Position numbers and translations under genes: made by a program. From NCBI GenBank assembly GCA_002077045.2, contig KZ111159.1, positions 62,001 through 126,000 on the forward strand: a DNA stretch of 64,000 nt. The letters run 5' to 3'. Every line of letters begins with the position of its first letter. Position 1 is the stretch's first letter. This document shows, piece by piece, positions 43,373-55,159 of this stretch. Source of the stretch: Rachicladosporium sp. CCFEE 5018. Lineage: Eukaryota > Ascomycota > Dothideomycetes > Cladosporiales > Cladosporiaceae. The notes beneath the pieces were generated by a model. That model saw only the letters and a program-made list of their open reading frames with translations, did no database searches and was not told the DNA's origin.

Positions 43373-44271
43373 TATGTGCTGCATTGGACGAGAAATGAGA
43401 GCTTTAGTGGGCCTCGGAGAGGCGGTAGGTACGATAGGAGTCAGCCAATTGTACTGATGTGTCACAGTAGCCTCTCCCCAATATCCAATTTCCACTTCAG
43501 GTGCTATCCGTGTAGCTGCGCAAAGGTGTAGAAGTTCTGCTGACCCTTAGAGACCATCTCCGAAGCAAGTCCTGCTGGTGTTAAGCCTTGTCTGGAGATC
43601 TGCATAGCTTGGTAGTATGAATAAATGACGCCATCCGGCAGATCCTTACACCAAACATGCCCCATACTCTGGGACTACTCTTCGAGCGATCATGAAACCT
43701 ACCCCATGGACTCTTCGATCACTTGTGTCCGCGAGACGACCCCTGCCGAGACTACTCGGGTCTGTCAGATCACGGAACCGACAGCACGCCTCCCTACGGA
43801 ACCCTCAGGGCGTCGCCTGACGAGACGCTCGCCAGGCTATTCGATTCGAGCATTGCTACAGGCCGCGCAGCCCGTCCAACCAAGTTGTTACGATTAGATG
43901 GGGCCCCAAAGTATGTACGAAGAGTGGGCACGTGATCAAGCTATATCCGACGTATGTCCGATCGTGCTATGGCGTGATCGAGGACACATGAACCTCACTC
44001 TAGCAACATCGGCACCCTCGATTGCGTGACTAGATTCGCTACAATTCCACCTCTTCACTTCGACGGTTCCCGCTACTCGTAGACTTCGGATTCGGCGACT
44101 GGCCTTGCCAACGATAGACTGTGCTCCTACTGGACGATGCGCATGTCGACCTTGTGGCAATCATGTAAGCATTGGGTCCGTACCTTTCTTCTTGTACCGG
44201 AGCTTCTTCGTTGGTTCTCGTATCGATAGTCCTCTTGTAATCGTGCACATTCCACCTTTCTTGAATACAGC
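43373..44271. other. Intergenic region between DHR1 and the flavin monooxygenase
   Basis: About 900 bp with only short overlapping frames. It marks the change from the compact block to the looser right-hand part. No feature is supported. Confidence 0.4.
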
Positions 44272-45879
44272 ATGGCCGGCCAGCAGAGACTCAATGTCGA
44301 GAGAGTGGGAGTAATCGGCGCGGGCGTCAGCGGTATCTCCTCAGCTATACACTTGAGACGAGCGGGCCTCGATGTTACTGTGTTTGAGCGCAGCGATCAT
44401 GTTGGCGGCGTTTGGTAGGTTCAACTTGCATCCCTGTGATTGGCATATGGTGGCATTGATACCTGGGCAAGGTACTTTGACGAGCGATCGGCCAAGGACG
44501 CAGCATATCCGTCAACGAAGCCTTCGGTGGGTGACTCTTCGGAGTACGAGGCCAGTCTGTCAAGTCGCCAGGACAGGCGGCGTGATTCACCGGTAGAAGG
44601 CAGCGATCTCGATTACGATGAGGCGTCAATAGCTTTCGCGCCACCAGGACCGTGCTATGATGGTCTACGGAACAATGTGTCGACTCTTGAAATGGAGATG
44701 TCGACGCACCTGTTCAAAGCCGGCACAGAGGAGTTCGTCAGTCAACGGGAGTTGGCGGACTACTTGCAGGATGCTGCCAATGCGAACAACGCCCACACGG
44801 CCATAAAGCTTGATACTCGAGTCGAAGACGTGCAGAAGATCGATGGGAAGTGGCGAGTCGAGACGACAACGCTGACGAAGATGGACTCAGGCCCACAATA
44901 CACTCCAAGGACCTACCAATTTGATGCCGTCGTTGCGGCGAACGGCAACTATCACGCAATGAACATTCCCGACATCCCGGGTCTCAAGGAATGGAAGCAG
45001 ACTTACCCAGACCGGGTTATGCATTCGAAGCTATACCGGCGACCCCAGAAGTATCGAGATCAGAACGTCCTCGTTGTCGGCGCCAGTGTGAGCTCCACAG
45101 ACATCGTCCGCGAGCTCGGCAGTATAGCGAAGGCGACATATCAATCTTCTCGCGGTGGTGCTTATGATCTTCCTACGACTTTGCTGCCCGATAATTGCGC
45201 TCGTGTGTCCAGAGTCAAGTCGTTCGATCTTCTTTCCCCAGCCTCGAGCTCCACATCATCTACCTGCATCCCCGGCAGTGTGACTCTCACAGACGGCACC
45301 GTGCTCAAGGGCATCGACTCCGTCATCCTGGCAACAGGCTACCACGTCTCGTTCCCCTTCCTCCGCTCCCTCCACGCCGACCACCTTTCCTCATCGACCG
45401 CTGACCATAGGGTCCTCGTAACAGACGGCCAGCAGACACACAACTTGCACAAAGACATCTTCTACATCCCTGATCCGACTCTGAGCTTCATCGGCGTGCC
45501 TTATCACACCGCGACATGGACTTTCTTCGAGTTCCAAGCGATGGCTTTAGCGCAGGTACTAGCCGGGAAGGCAGCACTTCCGAGCGAGGCGGGGATGCGA
45601 GAGGAGTACGAGCGGCGGCTGACGACGAAGGGCGCTGGGAGGGCTTTTCATAGTCTGAAGGGCTCGGGGCAGGAAATAGCGTCCGTCAATGACTTGGTCG
45701 AGTGGGTGAATGGTGGGAAGGAACAGGTGAGAGAGGGAGACTACGTGATGAAGGGTCATTCCGAGAAGTGGTTGGCGAGTTATGCGAGGCGGCAAGAGAG
45801 GTTCAAGCTATTGTTCGGGCCGAGCAGGGACAACGCTGTGGACGAGAGGGTTTTGGCGGGGATGATAGGATGTGTGTAG
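44272..45879 (+). CDS. Flavin-containing monooxygenase
   Basis: Two exons, 44272-44414 and 44472-45879 (junction inside Trp of GGVW|YFDE), give 516 residues. The FAD site is VGVIGAGVSGISSAIHL with the second acidic end VTVFERSDHVGGVW. The FMO-type stretch RVMHSKLYRRPQKYRDQNVLVVGASVSSTDIV includes the NADPH-binding glycines, and VILATGYHVSFPFL is the C-terminal ATG motif. FMOs oxygenate soft nucleophiles (N or S) using NADPH and O2. A Ser/Asp-rich insertion lies between the FAD loop and APPGPCYDGLRNN. No membrane anchor is seen. The substrate cannot be told, and neighbours give no pathway hint. Confidence 0.9.
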
Positions 45880-46094
45880 CGGCCGATTTAGAACCTTCAC
45901 GATACAGTATAGACCCTTCGACCATTTCGCGGATCCCGATGGGCACCCTAGCCGTGACTCGAGGCGTACTGGATATCTCTTGTGAGTGGCAATGTGAAGT
46001 GCGAGGCCTTCTCCTCTCCGGTCGGTCAGTCCCGTGCTCGTATCCTCTGCGTCCCTCGTGAGTGCCGCGCCAGTTGCGGTTGAGCCAACAATTC

Positions 46095-46700
46095 TCAGTC
46101 CTCGGTCAGGTCAACCACTTCCGACATCTTGCTGCGTTCATATTCGAACAGCTTCCGCTCGTATTCTGCAGTCTTCACAGCTGCGGCGGCTTCAGCGCGC
46201 AACACATTGAGCTCGCGCTCGATGTTCGACGGTGCGTTTGTCTGTGGACGAACTGCAGGTTTGGTACGAGTCGGCGCACCGGACCTCTGGCGGTGTCCTG
46301 GAGTAACACCAGGCACTGGAGGCGGTAGCTGTGTGAGTCGTGGCTTGATGTCCTCTGGGCTTGCGGAACGTTTGGGCTTTTGATCGTGCTCCTCTGCGGC
46401 TAGGGCTGAGACATCACTGATAGCTGGTGTGCGTTCTGGAGTCAGAGTCCCGAGCTCATCAGCGGCGCGCAAGCCTGATCGGCCTTGACGGTGCATGCTG
46501 GCGATGCGCTCTGTCACACCCTCCGGACTTCTTCGTGACCGTTTGGAGCTTACAGTCCGCTCGTTGTAGCGCGTCGTGCTAGCACGCGGAAGTAGATGAT
46601 CCGTGTCCATATCGACCATGAAAGGGTGCGATCTTTTCCCGGGTAACGATACGGAACCGTGGGCTTCACGATCACGCGAAGAGATCCGTGACGCAGTCAT
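46095..46700 (-). CDS. Orphan basic protein or exon ending in a SUMO-interacting-type motif
   Basis: Open for 201 codons from ATG 46700. The first 120 residues are basic and disordered (SSKRSRRSPEGVTERIASM), then a proline patch, then a C-terminal helix with coiled-coil spacing (IERELNVLRAEAAAAVKTAEYERKLFEYERSKM). The last residues, EVVDLTED, fit the SUMO-interacting consensus of hydrophobic residues followed by acids. I do not recognise the family. It may be the last exon of the Cys-rich ORF just upstream (46752-47408), since splice-like sites exist in the 50 bp between. It converges on the flavin monooxygenase. Confidence 0.45.
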   Translation of the reverse strand: MTASRISSRDREAHGSVSLPGKRSHPFMVDMDTDHLLPRASTTRYNERTVSSKRSRRSPEGVTERIASMHRQGRSGLRAADELGTLTPERTPAISDVSALAAEEHDQKPKRSASPEDIKPRLTQLPPPVPGVTPGHRQRSGAPTRTKPAVRPQTNAPSNIERELNVLRAEAAAAVKTAEYERKLFEYERSKMSEVVDLTED

Positions 46701-46751
46701 GTCCGCTGCTAAGGTGTCCCTTGTCGATGACTCTATACCGTCATCTTTGCG

Positions 46752-47408
46752 TTACGTCCGCTCACTGTCTGCGAAGGACCGTACCGCCTGCCTGTATGTG
46801 GGTGTATCTGATCGCAGAACTATCACTTCGGATTCGTGGCTCCACAAGCCATTGCCGCCTCCGAGAGCGCCGACAGTAGCAGGGCAGAGAAGATAGCTGA
46901 AATCGTTCTCTACTTCAGCGTTGAAAGTGGACTGCGCTACCGCCAGCTTGATGCCAGCGTCCAGTGCATGACCGTCTCTGGGAAAAGCTCGGATAAAATT
47001 CCCTGTCGTATGGCGATCGTGATGTGAGATCGTGCGATGACATTCGCGCTCGTAGCGAGCACGCAGCTCGAGCAGTGTGTTGACACGTCCTGCATACTGT
47101 GATGGAGCCTAAGAGAGTAAGCGCATGGCCATATCGCAAGTGACGGCAACACATACTTCGTGAGACGGGAGCTCTGGTGCCTTGCACCTCCGGCATTGGA
47201 GATGAGAACATTGGCACTGTGTACCTTTAGATACGCTCATGCTACATTTTGAGCAGATTGCTCTCGTGAGCACGACGTCCGCCAGCTCATCAGTCTGCCA
47301 GACATGGTGTTGTATGTGGTCGATGTCGCGCTTGTAGACGCCAAGAGGCAACAGATCGAACGCGATTAGCTTGTCGTGCATGATAGGCGGTCTATGGGGT
47401 GCATGCAT
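46752..47408 (-). CDS. Orphan Cys-rich, probably zinc-binding protein
   Basis: Exon 1, 47157-47408, starts MHAPHRPPIMHDKLIAFDLL and carries a compact cysteine cluster ICSKCSMSVSKGTQCQCSHL-QCRRC (C-x2-C-x9-C-x-C-x4-C-x2-C). A 48-nt intron (gtatgt ... ttag) leads in phase 0 to exon 2 at 47108, open to a TAA at 46752. It contains a Leu/Arg-rich helix (GRVNTLLELRARYERECHR). The Cys spacing suggests one or two zinc sites, but I cannot name the fold. The end may be wrong: splicing from near 46770 into the frame at 46095-46700 would give one gene. It lies upstream of and divergent from the MFS gene. Confidence 0.38.
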
Positions 47409-48137
47409 CTGTAGCGAGAGGAAGAGTGATGTTGTGCTGCTTACTTTACTGAAAAGTAGATGGAAAATGCCAGAAGCCGAAACGCTCACATGTGCACATG
47501 GTTCTCGAGGCGAGTGACGATGCGGTTGAGTGAGCTAACACACTCGATCGTTGGTTCCGGAGAACTTCACTACCTAGACCTGCGATGGTATACACCGTAA
47601 AGCTCATCTTCTGCGTTCATGCCAGGCAAAACGAAGCAGGCCGAGACTATGTTGCTCGCCGTCCTTGTTGGAGTATGCCAGGTATCATGGTACCTGCCGC
47701 GCCATTGGCTTCCATGATCACTGGCACGAGCGTGACTAGATCGAAGGTCCAACATGTCAAAGTTACGAAAGTCGGATGTAGCAGATGACCGTAGACATCG
47801 ATGGGAACACAGGAACATGAGGTCAAACGCGAACTCAGCCGCGTAACCGGCGGCATGTCACCGCAAGGCTTGGTTGAAGGTCTGTGCTTTGCGCCCCAGC
47901 GATAAGGTCGAAGCTGCTAATCAAACATTTCTTCTCTCGCCTAGGGCCTCTTCGTCCGGTGCACCCCCTCCAGAGGCAGCATACGATGTCCTCAGTAGTA
48001 TACGAGCAGCAGCTGGCCCTGGACGCATACGAGAACGAGTAGCGAGGTTACTACATTGGCAACAAGTCTTGGAACATTGCTTTTTTCGTCGAAGCTTCAG
48101 TCGCGCCATTGGCCATTGCGAGTAACGTGATACGACC
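47409..48137. other. Divergent intergenic region upstream of the MFS gene
   Basis: About 730 bp between the Cys-rich orphan and the transporter. Short frames only; a probable shared promoter region. Confidence 0.4.
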
Positions 48138-49781
48138 ATGGACCACCACGTGAGCCATGACGAGGAGCTGGAGGATCTCGCTGGAACGCATCGCATGTTT
48201 GCGCGCATTGAAAGCCCCGGTCAGACCTCGACTATCTACAGCGAGAACATCACGCTCGTGCCACAGCCGACGAAATCTCCCAACGACCCTTTGAACTGGG
48301 GAGCAGCTCGCAAATATTGGCACGCGACTCTGATTCTGTTCATGACTGCCCTGACAGCAGCCATCTCGAACGACGCAGGCTCAGCTGGCGAAGCTCTCGA
48401 CGGCGACCTCGGCATTAGCTACAATGTCCAGAACACCGCTGCGGGTGTGCTGTTCATCGGTATCGGCTACTGGGCGCTGCTCGCGAGTCCGATGCCTTGG
48501 CTGTATGGTCGCAAGATACAGTACTTGATCTGTTTGCTAGCTGCGATTGGTGGGTCGATCTGGTTCGCGCGCATCCAGACGTCAAACGACACGATCTGGA
48601 ATCAGCTCTTCATTGGTGCTTCCGAGTCTTGCGCTGAGACTGTGGCACAATTGAGCTTGTCGGATCTGTTCTTCCAGCACCAGAGGGGGTCAGTGTTGGG
48701 TGTCTATATCCTAGCGACGTCAATTGGGACTTTCCTCGGACCGCTCATTGCTGGCTATATTTCGAGCAATGTGGGATGGAGATGGATCGGCTGGACTTCT
48801 ACTATCATCTGTGGGATCACGCTGCTAGTCTTCATCTTCACGCTTGAGGAAACAGCATTTGAGCGCGACAATATCCTGTCAGGACACCTGATCAGCCCTG
48901 CCAATCCAACACTTACAGAGGAAGGCGAGAAGCAGGCATTCACCGCCGCACAAGGTGGCCCCGAGAATGGCTACACAGACGAGTTGCCGGGCGCTACAGA
49001 CCCGAAGAAGCCGTATTGGAAGAGCATCGCGTTAGTCACGCCCGCCCCTAACCTGGTCGGGTTCGGCTTCAAGCAGTACTTCGTCCGCTTGTTTAACACC
49101 CTACGCGTCTTCTACTTCCCAGCAGTGCTGTACTCGGGTCTCCAATGGGGCGCACAAGATGCTTGGCTATCATTCTATCTCACCGTGCAGCAAAATAACT
49201 GGTACGACGCGCCATGGTACTACAGCGATCAAGCCGTCTCCATCATGAACGTGCCGACACTCATAGGTGCAATTATTGGCTGCGTCTATGGTGGTTGGTT
49301 CTCAGACTACTTTATGCAATGGATGGCGAAGAGACGAGGCGGTATTAGCGAAGCTGAGGACAGACTATGGCTCATGCTGCCTTCTGGCCTGATCAACCCG
49401 GCTGGTCTGATGCTCTTCGGCATCGGGTCTGGCAAGGGCTGGAGCTGGCCTGCACCGTACGTCGGGCTAGCCATGATAGGTTTCGGCTGGGGCTGTGCGG
49501 GCGACTTGGGAATGGCTTACCTGATGGACGCGTACCCTGATATGGTGCTCGAGGGTATGGTGGGTGTTGCGGTCATCAACAACACACTGGCTTGCATCTT
49601 CACATTCGTGTGCTCATTCTGGATTGATGCGTCGGGATTGTCGAACACATTCATTGCGATCGGTGTGCTGTCGCTGTTCTTTCATGCACTGACGATTCCA
49701 ATGCTTTGGTATGGGAAGAGCGCGCGGCGGTGGACCGCGAAGAAGTACAGGAACTATTTGCATCTTCGAGATGGACGATGA
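48138..49781 (+). CDS. MFS transporter, DHA1/HOL1-like
   Basis: Intronless, 547 residues. The cytosolic N-terminus ends SPNDPLNWGAARKYWH, the usual entry of fungal DHA1 proteins. About twelve hydrophobic helices follow in two groups of six: ATLILFMTALTAAIS, AAGVLFIGIGYWALLASPM, YLICLLAAIGGSIWFA, LGVYILATSIGTFLGPLIAGYI, WIGWTSTIICGITLLVFIF, then a charged loop of about 85 residues, and AVLYSGLQWGAQDAWLSFYL onward to FIAIGVLSLFFHALTIPML. The motif-A-like region reads PWLYGRKIQYL. The HOL1 group moves cations, polyamines or small organic molecules; the substrate is not deducible here. Confidence 0.9.
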   Translation: MDHHVSHDEELEDLAGTHRMFARIESPGQTSTIYSENITLVPQPTKSPNDPLNWGAARKYWHATLILFMTALTAAISNDAGSAGEALDGDLGISYNVQNTAAGVLFIGIGYWALLASPMPWLYGRKIQYLICLLAAIGGSIWFARIQTSNDTIWNQLFIGASESCAETVAQLSLSDLFFQHQRGSVLGVYILATSIGTFLGPLIAGYISSNVGWRWIGWTSTIICGITLLVFIFTLEETAFERDNILSGHLISPANPTLTEEGEKQAFTAAQGGPENGYTDELPGATDPKKPYWKSIALVTPAPNLVGFGFKQYFVRLFNTLRVFYFPAVLYSGLQWGAQDAWLSFYLTVQQNNWYDAPWYYSDQAVSIMNVPTLIGAIIGCVYGGWFSDYFMQWMAKRRGGISEAEDRLWLMLPSGLINPAGLMLFGIGSGKGWSWPAPYVGLAMIGFGWGCAGDLGMAYLMDAYPDMVLEGMVGVAVINNTLACIFTFVCSFWIDASGLSNTFIAIGVLSLFFHALTIPMLWYGKSARRWTAKKYRNYLHLRDGR

Positions 49782-50107
49782 GATCGAGCACCTGTACAGG
49801 CGTTGTTTATAGCACTTCAGATGACTTACATAAGGCTTGAGTCTCTCCTGGTGTTTCATCTCATTTAATGAACTCTTCGTATGTGTCCGTGCACGAAGCT
49901 CCAACCAAGATCCCTACCTGAGCTCACGACATGTGGTCAAGGAACATCGACATCACTGATACCCGCTCGTTGTACATTACTCGCTTTGTCGACATTGAAG
50001 TCGCGTAGCATTTGAAGCTACGCATTTGACGGCCTCAGGAGTGTCCTCGTGATCCCTCGAGATCCGTGTCTCTGAGCATCCGCCCATGTCCGCGGCCACC
50101 AGGCACC
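49782..50107. other. Intergenic region between MFS gene and EDE1
   Basis: About 330 bp with the MFS terminator and the EDE1 promoter. Nothing more is seen. Confidence 0.4.
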
Positions 50108-53100
50108 ATGGCAGACAACACTAACGACCCCAGTATGCCCCTACGAACCAACATCTCACTCCCCATGCTGACTTTCAAACAGACCCGGCAATCCTCAACC
50201 TCTCCACTGACGAGAAGCGCGCCTTCGGCTACCTCTTCAACCAAGCCGACTCAGACCAACTCGGCGTCGTAACCGGCGAGCGCGCCGTCTCCTTCTTCCA
50301 ACGCACGAGCGTCTCGCCCACAGTTCTCGGTGAAATATGGCAGATTGCCGATACGGAGAACCGCGGCTTGTTGACGCGGCCAGGCTTCTGTATAGTATTG
50401 AGGCTGATAGGGCATTATCAGGCGGGCAGGGAGCCGAGTACGGAGCTGGCGTTCAAACAGGGCCCGATACCGAAGTTTGACGGATTGACGATACCTGGGC
50501 TGGGCGGTAATGGCAGCCCGGCGGGGGTGCCGATGGCACAGAGTCCGACGGGGAGTGGGTTTCCGCCTAATGCACTGCAGCCGCAGGTCAGTGGGCAGGG
50601 ACCTATCAGGGTGCCGCCGCTGGACGCACAGAAGGCGCAGCAGTATGCTGGGTTATTTGAGAGGTCCGGCGCGCAGGGTGGTGTGATGGATGGAGGCACC
50701 GCAAAAGCGATCTTCGAGAAGGCTGGATTGCCCAACGAGGTGCTAGGCAAGATCTGGATGCTGTCAGATCGGGAACAGCATGGCGCGTTGAATCAAAACG
50801 AATTCATTGTGGCGATGCATCTGCTTACGAGCATGAAGTCGAAGAGTATGACTGCGCTGCCCGGGACTCTGCCGCCTGGACTGTACGAAGCTGCTGCGAG
50901 ACGTGGTGCGCCGCCTCCTCCCGGAAGTCGGCAAGTGCCTGCTCAGACTCCTGTGTCGAGACAATTCACAGGTGGCTCAATCGGCGCTCCACCAAGGGCG
51001 CAGAGTCCGCTTGCGAAGCCTCCTGGCTATGCGACACCACCGCCCCAAGTCGCACAACCGACTGGTCTCGGCCCTCACTGGCTGATAACAACGCAAGAGA
51101 AGGCGAAATTCGACCAGTTCTTCGCGACTGTGGACACCGGGAACCGCGGAGTGGTCACTGGTGAACAAGCTGTACGCTTCTTCTCTGACTCGGGCTTGCC
51201 TGAAGACACTCTGGCGTCTATCTGGGACCTGGCAGACATCAGAAGCGAAGGGCAGCTCAACAGAGATGAGTTTGCGGTGGCTATGTATCTCATCCGACAA
51301 CAAAGAGCACCCAATGCTGCACCGCTGCCCGCCTTTCTCCCATCAGCGCTCGTTCCACCAAGCATGCGAAAGCAGAACATCCAGCAGCAAACGCAGCAAA
51401 CGACAGCGCCGGCTTTTGACAATGCGAGCAATGCGTCTGGTCTGCCTAAATCGGCTGCTGACGACCTGTTCGGTCTAGACGAGCCAAGTGCACCTGGTCC
51501 TCAGCAGCCAGTCTTACAACCTCAGGCGACTGGTGCATCGACATCTAGAGATCCGTTCGGCGGCAGCAGTGTGCCTGCTTCACCGAGCAGTCCTCAACAA
51601 CGCTTCCAGTCTCAAGCACCGCAAAGTGGCTCGGTCTTCAAGCCGTTCATGCCCACTTCTGCTTTTGGCGCGAGCATCGCTCAACAGAATACAGGCGGAT
51701 CGATGACATCGTCCCAAGGCCAAGCTCGGGGCTTCGCACCACCAACCGGCCCGCCTCCCCCACAAACCCGTGCGCAGCAGTCCGGTGGCATGGATGACCT
51801 GCTCGGCGACAACGACGCTCACGCTGCGGAGAGTGGCAAGCTTACCAATGAGACGACCGAGCTTGCCAACATGAGCAATCAGATCGGCAACCTACGATCT
51901 CAGATGGAGCAGACGCAACAAAAGAAGAACACTACGCAGGCAGATGTGACTGCAACATCGACGCAGAAGCGAGACCTCGAGACTCGGCTGCAGCAATTCC
52001 GCGCGCAGTATGAGCAAGAGGCACGAACTGTCAAAGAGCTCGAGCAGCAGCTCACAGTCTCCCGCGAGTCCACTAAGAAGCTCGGGCAGGAGCTTGCGAT
52101 GCTCGAGGGTGGTTATCAAGATCTACAAACACAGCATCAAACCATCGGCCAAGCCTTACAAGCCGATCAGACTGAGAACGCAAACCTTAAGCAGCGTATC
52201 GGCCAGCTTAATGCGGATGTCAACAGACTGAAGCCCGAGATAGACAAGATGAAGCTCGATGCAAGGCAACAGAAGGGCATGGTCAGCATCAATAAGAAGC
52301 AGTTGACTACAAACGAGTCCGCTCTATCGGGTCTACAAAGAGAGAAGGCGGACCTTGAGCAGGAAGCTGCCGAGCGTGCCGAGGCTGCTGCCAGAAGTCC
52401 ACCACCTGAGCCAACACCTGTAGCAGCACCTAGGGAGGCCGTCGTGAGTCCCGCGGGTAGCACTATGAGCTCGACGAATCCGTTCTTCCGTAAGACGTCG
52501 ACCGAGCCGCAGGCCGAGCGGTCGATGAGCCCTGCTGTTGCGTCACCTGGTGCTCCCAACCCTAGCGCTTTTGATCAGCTCTTCGATCCGTCCTTCGCAC
52601 AGCAGGGTGGCAGTCGCTCCGGCACGCCACCAGCGACAAGCTTCGGCTCGAGACCTGCACCCGCTCTACCCCGTGACCGAGCTGCATCTGGCGACTTGGC
52701 GAACTCGGTGGGCACCATGTCCTCAGATGGCCGACCAACGCCCTCCGCAACACCGCCGCTTAGTGAACGGGCTGCGAAGGAGAGCCCGGTTGGCAGTGGT
52801 CTCGAGCGCAACGCCGATAACATACCGCCGCCGCCTGAGAAGGGTCAGTTCACACCTGCGCAGCTGCCAGTGGGTGGTCTGCGTCCTTCAGCTACCAGTG
52901 AGTCGAGCTCGACGCGTGTGCTGCCACCCGCTAGCCGCGCTGGTGGCACTGACACGCCTCGTGACTCACCGATCGAGACACCTGGACTCAGAGGTCCGTC
53001 AGGTGCGTTCGGGGGCGTTAGCGAGGGTCTGCCTGGTGCATTTCCTGAGACGCCAGCTGTGGAGCAACCGAGATCTCCAGGACCCTTCGGCGCGCCGAAT

Positions 53101-54776
53101 GCACCGCCTAACGAAACTTCAAAGGCAGTGGAGCCTTCCATTGAGGCACCTGCGCCTACCAAGGACTTGAACACCGACTTCGACAATGCATCCGCTGGCT
53201 TTGGTGCTCCTGAGGCAAGCAAGTCAGCTGAGAGCCGGGGCGTCGACGACCCATTTGCGCCAAAGGATATCACCCCAGTTGCTGGTGGACTCCAATCGCG
53301 TGGCTTCGGGTCAGAATTCCCTCCCATCCGGACTCTGGAGCACGATGAGGAGGACAGTGATAGCGACGATGACAGTACCGCAGGCCACGGCTTTGGTGAC
53401 AACTTCGGTGCCGCAGCTCCTACTTCACAAGCTACTGCTCCGGCTGTCAAGGCACCTGAAGAGGCAGCCAGCGTCCCTGCCATCGCTACAGGCTCTAGCC
53501 TCGCACCAGCGCGGCCTGATCTCCACAGTGGCGTGTCCACTGCCAGCGTCCTGCCCGGCGTGGACGTGCAGCAATCACCACCGGGATACGATGCGAGTGA
53601 AGCTCAAGTGGGCCATGGGGACAGATCAGGATCGAATCAATTCCCTCAGGAGTATTCTGGGCTGCTACCAGCTAGAGATGTTCCTACTTCACCCACCGGT
53701 GCTGCGTCTCCACCACCACTCCAAGGGCCTGCACTCGCTAGCTCGACAACGATGGCCCACGAAGTAGTTTCTGCGTCACCACCACCAGCGGCAGTCGATC
53801 GCGTGCAAGAGATCATGGCGCCGCCAGAGCATGCGCAACGTGAAGAGAGCGGTCGAAGTCTCACGACACCATCCACATCTCTCTTTCCCGCAAGTGCGCA
53901 GGCCGCGTCGCCCTTCGGTACTGCATCCACTAGTGAGACCTTCCACGACGCCTTCAGCCGTCCGACAAGTAGCTTCACCGACATTGGCGCCTCCGCCAAT
54001 GGTCCAATGTCCAGCAGCATGACTGCGCCTCACGCAGCAGTCCCCACCACCGCCCAGCCGAACGCCTTCGACGACTTCGATGACTTTGACGATCTGGCCG
54101 AAGCCAAAGAAGCCGACAAGTCGATGTCAGACCTTGACTTCGGCTTTGGCAATCACTCCCGAGAGAACTCCGAGTTCAACACTGCCTTCGACTCGCCTGC
54201 CGCGAGTATGACGACGACCACTGCAGACTCCCAGGCGACGCCTAGACAGCTCACTGAGAGTAGCAGTGGCTTCGCGAGTGGTTTTGGTAGCTCGACTGCG
54301 CAACCACCCCCGGCTTTCGGCAGTGGGACGTCGAGTCTGCAGCAGACGCCGCAGAACGCACAGCACGATTGGGACGCGATTTTCTCGGGCCTAGACAGCT
54401 CAGCAAATGGAGACATCGATACGAGTCTGAATGGCGCTGCGGGGTCAACTGCGCAACATGACGCTTGGGGGTTCGCCGACTCCACGCCAGCATCGTCGGC
54501 GGCACCACTATCGTCTGCTGCGCCAGCCACCACCAGCGTACCTGTGAAGTCTGCGCCTGATATGGGGAGGGCGCTGACGCCGGGAACGGAGCACGATGAC
54601 CCTATCTTGAAGAGGCTGACTGGCCTCGGCTACCCCCGGAACGATGCGTTGAAGGCGCTGGAGCAGTATGACTATGACATTGAGAGGGTATGTTCATCCT
54701 GAATACCTCAATACGGTTGATCGAAGTATGCTGACTATCTACGTAGGCCGAGGATCATCTGCTGAAGCAGATCTAA
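50108..54776 (+). CDS. EDE1: Endocytic scaffold Ede1 (three EH domains, coiled coil, UBA)
   Basis: Three exons: 50108-50132 (MADNTNDP), 50183-54687 and 54747-54776, giving 1519 residues. The 30-nt last exon completes the UBA domain, which would otherwise end wrongly in VCSS. EH1 is near 10-100 (STDEKRAFGYLFNQADSD), EH2 near 153-225 (GKIWMLSDREQHGALNQNEF) and EH3 near 306-380 (SIWDLADIRSEGQLNRDEF). Each has the W-x-L/I-(S/A)-D core. A coiled coil spans about 560-745. The long Ser/Pro/Ala-rich region has NPF-like and acidic Phe motifs (FDDFDDFDDL). The UBA lies at about 1480-1519 (LTGLGYPRNDALKALEQYDYDIER). Ede1 arrives early at clathrin endocytic sites and binds ubiquitinated cargo. Confidence 0.95.
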
Positions 54777-55159
54777 GATCGACACCGGCTTCGTTCGGTC
54801 ATGCGATCCCGATGCGGCTCCGCTGCCCAGGCGGGAGGGTTGTGGAAGTAGAGAGGGTGAGTGTACATATAGTGAGCTTTGCGCATACCAGCATGCCGCC
54901 GCTGTGGACGGCAAGTAATGTGTGAATATACTGCGTTGTCCCCTTACTCTTCTCAATGTTGACTGATGCATCGCGGCGATGCGACCGCGTTGCTGACCAC
55001 CGAACCGTGCTGGACGCTCCATCTCGCCCCGCACTCCACCCCATGGACGAGACGTACTCCCGGTCACGGCGATTACAACTAGCTATGCTTCGCGGGCAAC
55101 AAGGTCTTGAGTGTAAGTCCGTCTCTCCTACAGTTGGAACGCTCCTGCGCTGCCATAAG
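54777..55159. other. EDE1 3' flank
   Basis: About 380 bp before the repeat array. A stretch near 55100-55160 may be a heavily decayed further unit, but the match is too weak to count. Confidence 0.35.

Noticed and set aside
43625..43935. Two overlapping 70-90 codon frames between DHR1 and the FMO
   Set aside because: Low-quality composition and no homology that I recognise; left as intergenic.
44272..49781. Possible secondary-metabolite cluster (FMO, MFS transporter, later Zn2Cys6 regulator)
   Set aside because: No backbone synthase (PKS, NRPS, terpene, DMAT) in the window, and EDE1 and orphans intervene; proximity alone is not enough.
52845..53540. 231-codon antisense frame inside EDE1
   Set aside because: Shadow of the Ser/Pro/Ala-rich coding strand, which is clearly real.
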